DNA from: Polyangia bacterium
GTDB lineage: Bacteria > Myxococcota_A > Polyangia > Nannocystales > Nannocystaceae
Length of the DNA stretch: 64,000 nt
Assembly: GCA_030424595.1 (NCBI GenBank)
Contig: JAUHWG010000026.1
Coordinates: 62,001-126,000, forward strand
Direction: 5' to 3'
Below the pieces are notes generated by a model. That model was not told the origin of the DNA. It ran no database searches and worked only from the letters and a program-made list of their open reading frames with translations. The translations under genes were made by a program, and so were the position numbers. Of the stretch, positions 46,785 to 54,018 are shown piece by piece (the first letter of the stretch is position 1; the number at the start of each line of letters is the position of its first letter).

Positions 46785-46954
46785 CGAGGAGCCCGTCGCG
46801 ACAGTCCCGAGCGCTCTCGCGTGCCCGCGTCGCCCCCCTCGATCGGGTCAAGACCTGCGGTGCAGCCCAGCAGGGCGGCATCTCGTCGAAGCCACGACGG
46901 CCGACGATTCCGGCGCCAGAGCACACGGCACCTTCGCCAAGCGCTTCCTGGGGC
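46785..46954. repeat. diverged copy of the CTAG-ended short repeat (family 2)
   Basis: Read on the minus strand this 170-bp interval gives TTGGCGAAGGTGCCGTGTGC, TCTGGCGCCGGAATCGTCGG, GGCTTCGACGAGATGCCGCC and GAGAGCGCTCGGGACTGTCG. These align in order with the copy at 24405-24567 (TGGCAAAAGTCCCGCGTGC, TCTCGCGCCGCAATCGTTGG, GGCTTCGACGAAACGCCGCT, GAGAGCGCGCGGGACTTTTG). The CTAG ends have decayed. It abuts the tRNA-His terminator. The preceding 280 bp (46504-46784) hold nothing recognisable. Confidence 0.7.
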
Positions 46955-46956
46955 GA

Positions 46957-46986
46957 AAAAAACCCCGCAGACCGAGGTCGACGGGG
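46957..46986 (-). terminator. terminator of the tRNA-His transcript
   Basis: On the minus strand CCCCG and CGGGG close a hairpin over GTCGACCTCGGTCTG and are followed by seven T residues. It lies 16 bp past the 3' end of the tRNA. Confidence 0.85.
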
Positions 46987-47001
46987 AATTCGTCTTGGAA
47001 G

Positions 47002-47076
47002 GGCGACTAACGGGATTCGAACCCGTGACCTCTCGGACCACAACCGAGCGCTCTAACCAGCTGAGCTATAATCGCC
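47002..47076 (-). tRNA. tRNA-His (anticodon GTG)
   Basis: The minus strand folds as a complete cloverleaf. The acceptor arm GCGATTA pairs with TAGTCGC (one T-G pair), the D arm is GCTC/GAGC, the anticodon arm CTCGG-TTGTGGT-CCGAG has anticodon GTG, and the T arm is ACGGG-TTCGAAT-CCCGT. An extra G at position -1 opposite C73 is present, the identity mark of tRNA-His. The 3' CCA is not encoded. Confidence 0.97.
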
Positions 47077-47142
47077 GTGCGTGATGCGGTCGCGGTAGTT
47101 AGCACAGATCCGCGACCCCTGAAAAGAGGTCTTCCGAAAAAA

Positions 47143-47676
47143 TTAGGGGTCGGCCTGGGGCGCCGCTGCGGGGCTCTCAGGCTCCCCTCGGAGCACGCGC
47201 AGCCACTCCGGCAAGACTGCGGCGATGTCGCGGGCGAGGGGCGCAGGGACGACCGCATGGGCGAGCCCGTGGTTGGACATGAAGGCGACGATCCCCGCGC
47301 TCCCCGCCTCTAGACGCTCGCGCAGGGCCGGCTCGACGAACACCCGACCGACCACGCCCCCGTCGCCGGCGAAGTGAAAGGGCTCCGAGGCGGCGCTGGG
47401 GATGGGTCCCGCGCTGTCGAGGCGCTGAGCGGTGACCGCCCGACGGATCATGTCGTAGCGCTCTCCCTTGCCGGCGGCCGCGAGCGCCGCTCGATTGAGC
47501 CCCTTGGGGCCCCCGCCCTTACCGCTCTTGCCGCCCTGGCCTCCAAGACCCTTGCCCCCACGCTTGCGCGGTCCCTGTCCGCCCCGACGGGGCTTGCGTG
47601 CCTTGGCCTCCGCGGCCTCGACCTCCTCCTTCGTGACCAAACCTGCGGCGGCGAGCTGGGCCTTTAGGTCGAGCAT
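47143..47676 (-). CDS. DUF2058 (YaiL-type) protein
   Basis: The 177-residue product opens MLDLKAQLAAAGLVTKEEVE, followed by a long Gly/Lys/Arg stretch (GGQGPRKRGGKGLGGQGGKS). Its C-terminal half, with ERYDMIRRAVTAQRLDSAGP, FHFAGDGGVVGRVFVEPALR and FMSNHGLAHAVVPAPLARDI, follows the DUF2058/YaiL pattern. In enterobacteria YaiL is described as a nucleoprotein/polynucleotide-associated protein; the basic middle fits nucleic-acid binding, but the function is unsettled. It is cytoplasmic and lies 66 bp from tRNA-His on the same strand, so it may be read together with it. Confidence 0.85.
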   Translation of the reverse strand: MLDLKAQLAAAGLVTKEEVEAAEAKARKPRRGGQGPRKRGGKGLGGQGGKSGKGGGPKGLNRAALAAAGKGERYDMIRRAVTAQRLDSAGPIPSAASEPFHFAGDGGVVGRVFVEPALRERLEAGSAGIVAFMSNHGLAHAVVPAPLARDIAAVLPEWLRVLRGEPESPAAAPQADP

Positions 47677-48091
47677 CGCCGGACTCTACAACGACTGCCG
47701 GGGCGATCCGCGGAAAAATCCCGGCGTCTCCGCTCTCCTCAGCCGCGCTCGCCATCGACGAGCATCCCGCGCGAAGTCGCGGGAGCCCCGAGCCACGACG
47801 TTCGCGACCGCGGAGCCGAGAGCGGACGATCGACAGCGCGCATCGACGCCCCTTGAGCGTCCAGCGGGTGGCCTCCGCTCGCGATGGCCGCCGGTCGTCG
47901 ACGCCGCTGCAAAACACCCTTAGGACGACCGCAGTACGCCCTGCGAGCCCTCTGGGGCCCACGCGCCGGAGCCCCGAGGACGGGCGCCGAGCCGTCTAGC
48001 ACGAGCGCGCGAGGAAGGCGACGCACCGCGGACGAGCGGGTCTCTACGGCCGGTTTCAGCTCCTTGACCCGTCGCAGGTGAAGGTCCATCC
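47677..48091. other. divergent intergenic region
   Basis: These 415 bp separate the divergently read YaiL-type gene and mpl. No repeat of the CTAG families, no hairpin with a T-run and no convincing frame is visible. The only clear signal is the ribosome site GAAGG just before the mpl start. Confidence 0.4.
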
Positions 48092-49951
48092 TTGCGCGCC
48101 TTGAAGCTCCACTTCATAGGGATCGGCGGCACCGGAATGGGCGCCCTAGCAAACCTGCTCAAACAGGCAGGTCATGATGTCCGCGGCTCCGACACCGAGC
48201 TCTACCCGCCGATGTCGACCCAGCTCGCCGAGGCGGAGATCCCGGTCCTCACCGGGTTCCGGGCCGAGAACCTCGACTGGGGGCCGGACCGCGTCGTCGT
48301 CGGCAACATCTGCACAAAGGATCATGTCGAGGCCGTCGCCGCGATCGAGCGCCAGATCCCCCTCGAGAGCTTCCCCTCCCTCCTCGCCGCGACCCTCCTG
48401 AGCGAGCGCCGCTCGCTCGTCGTCGCCGGCACCCACGGCAAGACCACCACCTCATCGATCCTCGCCTGGCTCCTGCGCAGCGCCGGCACCGACCCGAGCT
48501 TCCTCATCGGCGGGATTCCGCTGAACATCGGCAGCGGCGCCCACCTCGGCCAGGGCGACGCGATCGTCCTCGAGGGGGATGAGTACGACACGGCGTTCTT
48601 CGACAAGGGCTCGAAGTTCCTCCACTACCGGCCGACCCGGGCGATCCTCACCGGCGTCGAGTTCGACCACGCCGACATCTTCGCCGACCTCGCCGAGGTG
48701 ATCGCCGCCTTCGAGCGCTTCGTCGCCCTGATCCCCGAGGACGGCGACCTGGTCGTCTCAGCGACGGACGCCAACGCGATGGCGATCGCCGAGCGAGCCG
48801 CTCGCTGTCGGGTGAGCACGTACCGCTTGGCCGACGATGACGCCGAGATCGCGAGCGCGACCTACGTCGGCCGTGTCCGGGTCCGGCGCGGCACGAGCCG
48901 GGCCGACCTCGAGATCTTCGAGGAGGGGACGAGCCTCGGGATCTTCTCGACCTCCCTGGTCGGCGACCACAACTTCAGCAACCTGCTCGCGGCGATCGCC
49001 GTCGCCCGCCGCGAGGGCATCGGCGCCGCCCTGCTCCAGGACGGCACGCGCCGCTTTCGCGGGGTCAAGCGCCGGCAGGAGCTGCTCGGCCTCGCCGCGG
49101 GCGTCCGGGTGATCACCGACTTCGCCCACCACCCGACCGCGGTCCGACTCACCGTCGCGGCGCTCCGGCACCGCTACCGCGGCCAGGATCTCCACGTCTG
49201 CTTTGAGCCCCGCAGCGCCTCTTCGCGGCGCGCCGTGTTCCAAGAGGCCTACGCCGAGAGCTTCGCCGGCGCGAGCCGGGTCTACCTCGGGCCGCTCTAC
49301 TCGCCGGGCAAGATCCCCGAAGACCAGCGCCTGAGCCCCGCAGATCTCGCGCGCGATCTCAACCTGCGTGGCACCGAAGCCCACGCCTTCGCGGATGTCA
49401 GCGCCCTCGCCGAGAGCGTGCTCGCCCACGCCGTCCCTGGCGACACCGTACTCATCCTCACCAGCGGCTCCTTCGGCGACCTCGGCAACCGTCTCCTCCG
49501 CGGCTTCGGCGACGCCGTGATGTTCGCGACGGCGGCGGACATGCCCGCAGCCAACGCCCTGTGCGCCAGCCACGGGCTTCCGCCGATCGATCCATCCCCC
49601 CACGCCGAGACGATCGTCCTCCGCGACCCCGAGGGACGGCTCGCCGGCGTCGTCTCCCTGCTCGCCGAGGGGGACAGCGCGCTCCTCTTTAACCTCGCGA
49701 TCGCCAACGATCGCCGCGGTGAGGGGCTCGGCTGGATCCTCGCCGACACCGTCCTCCGCCGGTCACGGATCCTGGGGGCCAGCTCGGTCTACCTCCAGAC
49801 CAACACCGCCGCCGAGTTCTTCGGCTCAAAGCTCGGCTTTGTCCCGACCGAGGTCGCGAACGTCGACCCCGCGATCCGCCGCAGCCCCAACTTTACAGCC
49901 CCCGAAGACGCGGTCTGCATGGTCCACGATCTCCGGAAGCGACGACGCTAG
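48092..49951 (+). CDS. mpl: Mpl murein peptide ligase fused to a GNAT acetyltransferase
   Basis: TTG at 48092 is taken as the start because GAAGG lies about 7 bp upstream and the protein then begins at the nucleotide-binding loop LHFIGIGGTGMGALANLLKQ. Residues 1-460 match Mpl, which ligates the tripeptide L-Ala-gamma-D-Glu-meso-DAP to UDP-N-acetylmuramate during wall recycling: VAGTHGKTTTSSILAWLL (ATP loop at about 111), LEGDEYDTAFFDKGSKF, VITDFAHHPTAVRLTV and CFEPRSASSRR. Residues 465-619 form a GNAT domain (LFNLAIANDRRGEGLGWILA for acetyl-CoA binding, YLQTNTAAEFFGSKLGF). Mpl alone is about 455 residues, so this is a true fusion. The acetyl acceptor is unknown. nuoJ begins 17 bp later. Confidence 0.92.
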   Translation: MRALKLHFIGIGGTGMGALANLLKQAGHDVRGSDTELYPPMSTQLAEAEIPVLTGFRAENLDWGPDRVVVGNICTKDHVEAVAAIERQIPLESFPSLLAATLLSERRSLVVAGTHGKTTTSSILAWLLRSAGTDPSFLIGGIPLNIGSGAHLGQGDAIVLEGDEYDTAFFDKGSKFLHYRPTRAILTGVEFDHADIFADLAEVIAAFERFVALIPEDGDLVVSATDANAMAIAERAARCRVSTYRLADDDAEIASATYVGRVRVRRGTSRADLEIFEEGTSLGIFSTSLVGDHNFSNLLAAIAVARREGIGAALLQDGTRRFRGVKRRQELLGLAAGVRVITDFAHHPTAVRLTVAALRHRYRGQDLHVCFEPRSASSRRAVFQEAYAESFAGASRVYLGPLYSPGKIPEDQRLSPADLARDLNLRGTEAHAFADVSALAESVLAHAVPGDTVLILTSGSFGDLGNRLLRGFGDAVMFATAADMPAANALCASHGLPPIDPSPHAETIVLRDPEGRLAGVVSLLAEGDSALLFNLAIANDRRGEGLGWILADTVLRRSRILGASSVYLQTNTAAEFFGSKLGFVPTEVANVDPAIRRSPNFTAPEDAVCMVHDLRKRRR

Positions 49952-49968
49952 GCCCGGGCCTTGAGACG

Positions 49969-50499
49969 ATGACCCCGGACCTGGTCCTCTTCGACGTCGC
50001 CGCTCTCATCGCCCTCGGCGCTGCGGTCCAGCTCCTCCGCTGCCGTGAGCCCAGGGCTGCGATCCGGTGGTTCGCCGTCGCGGTCGCCGCGGTCGCCGCG
50101 GTCGAGCTCCTCCTCCTCGCGCCTTTCGTCGCCGTCGCGGCGCTCTTCGCCGGCGCTTGTCTGGTCGCGATCTTCGTCTTTGTCAGCGACCTCGCGGGCC
50201 CGAGCGTCGCTGCGAGCGGCGGACGTCGACGGCGCCCCCTCCTCCTCGGAGCGGCGACGATCGGCGTCCTGGCCTGGGTCTTCTTCGGCACCTGGGGTCG
50301 TCAGCTCGCCTTCCCGGGCCATGATCTCGCGCCCGGCGCCTCCTTCGGCGGACTCCGCCAACTCTCCGCCGGCGTCGCGAGCGACAAGCTCGTCCTGAGC
50401 ATCGCCCTCCCCCTCCTGCTCTTCGTCGGCGCCCTCGGGGCCGTCGCGCTCGCCTCCCGCGCGGAGTCCGAGCCGGGCGATGGTGATCGGCCTCGCTAG
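49969..50499 (+). CDS. nuoJ: complex I subunit J (NuoJ)-like, diverged
   Basis: The 176-residue, five-helix membrane protein fits NuoJ by size, topology and position just ahead of nuoK. AALFAGACLVAIFVFVSDLA corresponds to the conserved third helix of NuoJ (YVGAVMVLFLFVIMML), which carries the pi-bulge. Otherwise it is Ala/Val-rich and distant from typical sequences. NuoJ links the quinone-side subunits to the antiporter-like subunits in the membrane arm. The upstream complex I genes (nuoA to nuoI) are not here. The gene follows mpl by 17 bp and may share its transcript. Confidence 0.75.
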   Translation: MTPDLVLFDVAALIALGAAVQLLRCREPRAAIRWFAVAVAAVAAVELLLLAPFVAVAALFAGACLVAIFVFVSDLAGPSVAASGGRRRRPLLLGAATIGVLAWVFFGTWGRQLAFPGHDLAPGASFGGLRQLSAGVASDKLVLSIALPLLLFVGALGAVALASRAESEPGDGDRPR

Positions 50500-50567
50500 C
50501 CGCGCTCGCACCTCCACGCCCTTGGACCTGCTCCCGCGCCGTCGTATCGTGCAGCGCAAGGCTCCCC

Positions 50568-50873
50568 ATGAAGAAGCTCGCGTTCACGATCCTCCTGCTG
50601 CTCTGCGTCGGCGGCGCGGCGTCGATGGTCTACACCCAGTACGCCTCACCGCAGGCTCGCCTCTGCACCACGATCGAGAACCAGTGCGGCGCCGACGTGC
50701 TGCCGGCCGACGGCTGCCGCGATGCGATGGCCGGGCTCCCCAGCGACGAGGTCGCCGAGCTCGCCCGCTGCGTAGAGCCGAGCGGGAGCTGCCTCGAGTC
50801 CCTCGGCTGCATCTCCGGCAGCGCAGCCCGCCGCTTCGGCCAGGGCTTCGCCCGCGGCGTCTCCGGCCGCTGA
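50568..50873 (+). CDS. small exported Cys-rich protein between nuoJ and nuoK
   Basis: The 101-residue product starts MKKLAFTILLLLCVGGAASM, a signal peptide or signal anchor, after AAGG at good spacing. The rest has six cysteines, in RLCTTIENQCGADVLPADGC then ARCVEPSGSCLESLGC, enough for three disulfides in the periplasm. I do not recognise the family. It sits in the space normally empty between nuoJ and nuoK, on the same strand, 68 bp after one and 146 bp before the other. An assembly or accessory role for the membrane complex is a guess from position only. Confidence 0.75.
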   Translation: MKKLAFTILLLLCVGGAASMVYTQYASPQARLCTTIENQCGADVLPADGCRDAMAGLPSDEVAELARCVEPSGSCLESLGCISGSAARRFGQGFARGVSGR

Positions 50874-51019
50874 GGCCCGCCCCGGAGTCCACCCAGGATC
50901 CCCGCGAGCTGTCGTTCACGTCGACCGACGGCTCCGCTGACTTGCCCCCGACGGCCTGATTCCGCCACTCTCTGTGCGAGCGCGCCTCGGGGCCCAGGAG
51001 GCCGGGGCGAGGAACGACG

Positions 51020-51310
51020 ATGCTCCCGGTCACCAACGCCTTCTATCTCGCGAGCCTCCTGCTCCTCATCGGCCTCGTCGGCCTGCTGCTCCGACGGCCG
51101 CTGCTGATCACGCTCCTCTTTCTGGAGCTGATGCTGACCGCTGCCCAGCTCGCCCTCGTCGCCTCCTCGCGGCTGTGGGCGAGCATCGACGGCCATGCGC
51201 TGGCCCTCCTGGCGATGACGATCATGACGGTCCAAGGGGCGATCGCCGCGGGCCTCGCCCTCCTCTGGCTCCGCGGGCGCAGGCCCGACGAGGACCCCCC
51301 GCTCCTCTAG
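51020..51310 (+). CDS. nuoK: complex I subunit K (NuoK)-like
   Basis: The 96-residue, three-helix product matches NuoK: FYLASLLLLIGLVGLLLRRP, LLFLELMLTAAQLALVASSR and ALLAMTIMTVQGAIAAGLAL. The first essential Glu of the family (IELMLN, E36 in E. coli) is kept in LELMLT. The second (E72, in VAAAEAAVGL) is replaced by Gln in MTVQGAIAAGL. GAGGA lies seven bases before the ATG. NuoK forms part of the proton path beside NuoJ and NuoN. The 297 bp to the next start (51311-51607) show no gene. Confidence 0.85.
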   Translation: MLPVTNAFYLASLLLLIGLVGLLLRRPLLITLLFLELMLTAAQLALVASSRLWASIDGHALALLAMTIMTVQGAIAAGLALLWLRGRRPDEDPPLL

Positions 51311-51607
51311 CGAGCTCAGCCAACTCCCTCCGGATCCCCCCGTCGGTCGTGATGTCTTCGTCACGGGCCACGCAACGCCGGAGAACGGTCGTAGCGGGGA
51401 CTAGCGTCCTCTTGCGAGCTGTTCTCGGGCGCCGCCCAGGCGGGGAGATCGCGAGGGGACGTCGACCTGATCGAGGAACGGGTGCCGGGAGAAGCTCTCC
51501 TCGCGTCGCTCCCCTCTGGCCTGGTCGGTCCGTCCTGTAGTACGTCCACTGCGGCGACCCGCGGGCCGACGCCAACACCACGCCCCGAACGCGAAGCCTC
51601 GACACGG

Positions 51608-53614
51608 ATGGACGGCGCAACAGAGCTGATCTCGCTGCTTTGGATCCCGGCACTGCCGCTGATCGCGGCGCTCGTGGGTCAGCTCCTCGCGCCACGGCTC
51701 GGTCGATCGCCGGCTCGCTACGCGGCGCTCGCCCTCCAGCTCAGCGTCGGTAGCGCTCTCCTCGCCGGCCTCCTCGCCCTCAGCGCTACGAGCGGCCTCT
51801 TCGCCGACGCGAGCGCGGTGCGGATCAGCGAGACCGCCTGGACCTGGATCGAGGTCGGTACGACCACCGCGCTGCGCTTGGACCTGACCCTCGACCACCT
51901 GGCGGGCACGGTCATCGCGGCGCTGCTCGGCTTCACCCTCTGCGCGCAGATCGCCGCCGCCGGTCGACCGCAGCAGCTCCTGCGGCTCACGGCCTCCCTC
52001 GGGGCCGCGCTCCTCGCCCTCCTCGGCGACTCGCTCCTCGTCGTCGCGCTAGGCTGGCACCTCCTCGGCGCACTCGCCCTCCTCAGCGGTGAGCGGCCAG
52101 GCCCTCGCCGCCTCCGGGCGCTGGCGATCGGCGACAGCGCGCTCTGGCTCTCCTTCGGCCTGATGGTCTATGGCGCGGGGGCACCGAGCATCAGCCAGGT
52201 CCTCCGCGCGACCCTCTTGGGCGAGGCCTCTCGCCCGGCGCTGCTCGAGATCGCAGGCGTACCAGTGGCGACCCTCGCCGCCCTCAGCCTGACCGTCGCC
52301 GTCATCACCCGCGCTCTCGGCTCTCCGCCCGCCAAGGGCGGGCCGACCAGCCCCGACGGTCCGCTCGCGGCGCTCCTCAGCGGGCCGATGGCGCTCCTCC
52401 TCGGGATCTACCTGCTCCTCCGCCTGAGCCCCCTCTTCGCGGTCGGTGCCGGGGCACTCACGGCGCTCGCCGCCGCCGGGGCCGGGCTCGCGCTCTTCGC
52501 CACGGTCGGATCGCTGGTGGCCACGACCCCGGGGACGGCCCTCGTCTGGGTGTCCCGGGCGCAGCTCGGGGTCATCCTCGTCGCCGTCGGCGTCCGGGCC
52601 TGGGTGCCAGCGCTGGTCCTCGCCCTGGTCGTCGCCGCGACCCGCCTCGGCCTCGGCCTCGCCTCGACCTCGCAGGCGGAGGGCGGCGAGACGCACCGCC
52701 CCTGGACCCGCCTCGGAGCCGCCCTCAACGGCCTCGCCGCCGCCGGAGCCACGCCCCTCGGGATCCTCCCGCCGATCGCCCTCATCGCCGCCGCGGCATG
52801 GGGCCTCGGCGGGGGCTTTAGCCTCCTGGCGGCACTCCTCGTCGCCATCACCGCCCTCCTCGCCCTCGCCCTGGCCCGCGCCCACCGACGCCTCTACGCC
52901 GAGACGCCGGGGCGGCCGATGGAGGAGCCGCTCGTCGCCCTGCCGACGATCGTCCTGGGGCTCGGCGCCCTCGCCCTCGGCCTGCTCAGCCTGCCGGACC
53001 TGCTCGCCGCGACCGGTCTCCCGGCGCTCCTCTCCCTCGACCCCTGGCCCGGCATCCTCCAGCCCTCGCTGCGCCTGGCGGAGCTCCTCGCCCCGACCGG
53101 CGCCGCGGGGCCGCAGCTCCTGAGCGGCCTCCTGCTCCTGCTCCTCGTCGCCGGCTGGCTCGGAACCGCTGCCGGACGGCGGATGAACCTGCCGCGCTGG
53201 GCCTCGGGCGGGCCGCTCCCCCGCCTGAGCGCGGTGAGCCAGCCCCTCGTCGCCGTCGCGAGGGCCCCCGGAGCTCTCCTGCGCTGGATCGAGGGGCTCC
53301 TCGCCGAGCTCCGCGGCCATCTCTACCGCCGCCTCTGGCTCGCCGACGCAACTCCCCGCCCGCAGGTCGTCGTCGCCCTCCTCGCCGGCCTGGCGACGAC
53401 GCTCGGGGTCATCTACTGCAACCCAGAGGTCATCGTCGTAGGCCCGACGGAGGTCCACCCGGTCGATCTCGGCGGGATCAACCCCCTGATCCGGGCGCCC
53501 AAGCGGGACGCGAAGGAGTCCCTCAAGCGCGCGCTCGCCCCAGAGCCGCCCCGCGAGGTCAACCCGATCGAAGAGGCCCTCCCGCCCCGGGTCGAGGAGG
53601 ACTACAGCCGATGA
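51608..53614 (+). CDS. nuoL: complex I subunit L (NuoL)-like, key residues lost
   Basis: The 668-residue polytopic protein has about 16 hydrophobic helices, an order and length consistent with NuoL including the C-terminal extension region. The motor residues of the antiporter-like family are gone. The segment normally holding the helix-5 Glu (WEGVGLCSYL) is LGWHLLGALALLSG at about 147-160. The segment with the helix-7 Lys and PDAMxGPTPVSALIHAA is replaced by ALGSPPAKGGPTSPDGP at about 236-252. The C-terminal tail is soluble and ends EEDYSR. ATG 51608 is chosen because 42 upstream codons look non-coding. The stop overlaps the next start (ATGA). Proton pumping by this subunit is unlikely as in E. 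coli. Confidence 0.75.
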   Translation: MDGATELISLLWIPALPLIAALVGQLLAPRLGRSPARYAALALQLSVGSALLAGLLALSATSGLFADASAVRISETAWTWIEVGTTTALRLDLTLDHLAGTVIAALLGFTLCAQIAAAGRPQQLLRLTASLGAALLALLGDSLLVVALGWHLLGALALLSGERPGPRRLRALAIGDSALWLSFGLMVYGAGAPSISQVLRATLLGEASRPALLEIAGVPVATLAALSLTVAVITRALGSPPAKGGPTSPDGPLAALLSGPMALLLGIYLLLRLSPLFAVGAGALTALAAAGAGLALFATVGSLVATTPGTALVWVSRAQLGVILVAVGVRAWVPALVLALVVAATRLGLGLASTSQAEGGETHRPWTRLGAALNGLAAAGATPLGILPPIALIAAAAWGLGGGFSLLAALLVAITALLALALARAHRRLYAETPGRPMEEPLVALPTIVLGLGALALGLLSLPDLLAATGLPALLSLDPWPGILQPSLRLAELLAPTGAAGPQLLSGLLLLLLVAGWLGTAAGRRMNLPRWASGGPLPRLSAVSQPLVAVARAPGALLRWIEGLLAELRGHLYRRLWLADATPRPQVVVALLAGLATTLGVIYCNPEVIVVGPTEVHPVDLGGINPLIRAPKRDAKESLKRALAPEPPREVNPIEEALPPRVEEDYSR

Positions 53615-54018
53615 GCAGCGCCCGAACATATGCCCTGCGCCCGGCGGACCGCCCACCTGCGGTCCCCCCGAGCGCCGGGGTGAGCCCCGGGCCGAAGACG
53701 CGGCCCGGAGCGCGGCCGGGGACGCGGCCGGAGACGCGGCCGGAGACGCGGCCGGGAACAGTGCCGGAGACGCGGCCGGGAACAGTGCCGGTGACTGGGC
53801 CGAAGACTGGGCCGGTGACGCGGCCGGGAACAGTGCCGGTGACTGGGCCGAAGACTGGGCCGGAGACGCGGCCGGGAACAGTGCCGGAGACTGGGCCGGA
53901 GACTGGGCCGGGAGCGGCGCCCACCGGCGTCCCAAGCCTCCGCCCTCGACTCGCCGACGCCCGCGGGGGCTCCTGCGCGGAACCCCAGAGCCGCTCCCCC
54001 CAGGAGGTCCGGCGATGA
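53611..54018 (+). CDS. Pro/Thr/Gly-repeat protein coupled between nuoL and nuoM
   Basis: This 135-codon frame starts in an ATGA overlap with the nuoL stop and ends in an ATGA overlap with the nuoM start. That double coupling supports its being translated. The centre is built from six-residue units (RPGTVPETRPGTVPVTGPKT and similar), a low-complexity chain with alternating Pro and Thr. No signal peptide or membrane helix is seen and there is no recognisable domain. The end (GGSCAEPQSRSPQEVRR) contains the nuoM Shine-Dalgarno AGGAGG at 54002-54007. It may be an extended spacer protein, or the frame may simply keep ribosomes running from nuoL to nuoM. Confidence 0.6.
   Translation: MSSARTYALRPADRPPAVPPSAGVSPGPKTRPGARPGTRPETRPETRPGTVPETRPGTVPVTGPKTGPVTRPGTVPVTGPKTGPETRPGTVPETGPETGPGAAPTGVPSLRPRLADARGGSCAEPQSRSPQEVRR

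Noticed and set aside
46603-47043. Open frames over the tRNA-His and repeat region
   Set aside because: They cross the tRNA and its terminator, and their translation resembles that of other family-2 copies, as expected of repeat DNA.
53699-53928. Repeat block between nuoL and nuoM considered as a CRISPR-like array
   Set aside because: The units are short, contiguous and without unique spacers, and they keep a reading frame. It is a protein-coding tandem repeat.
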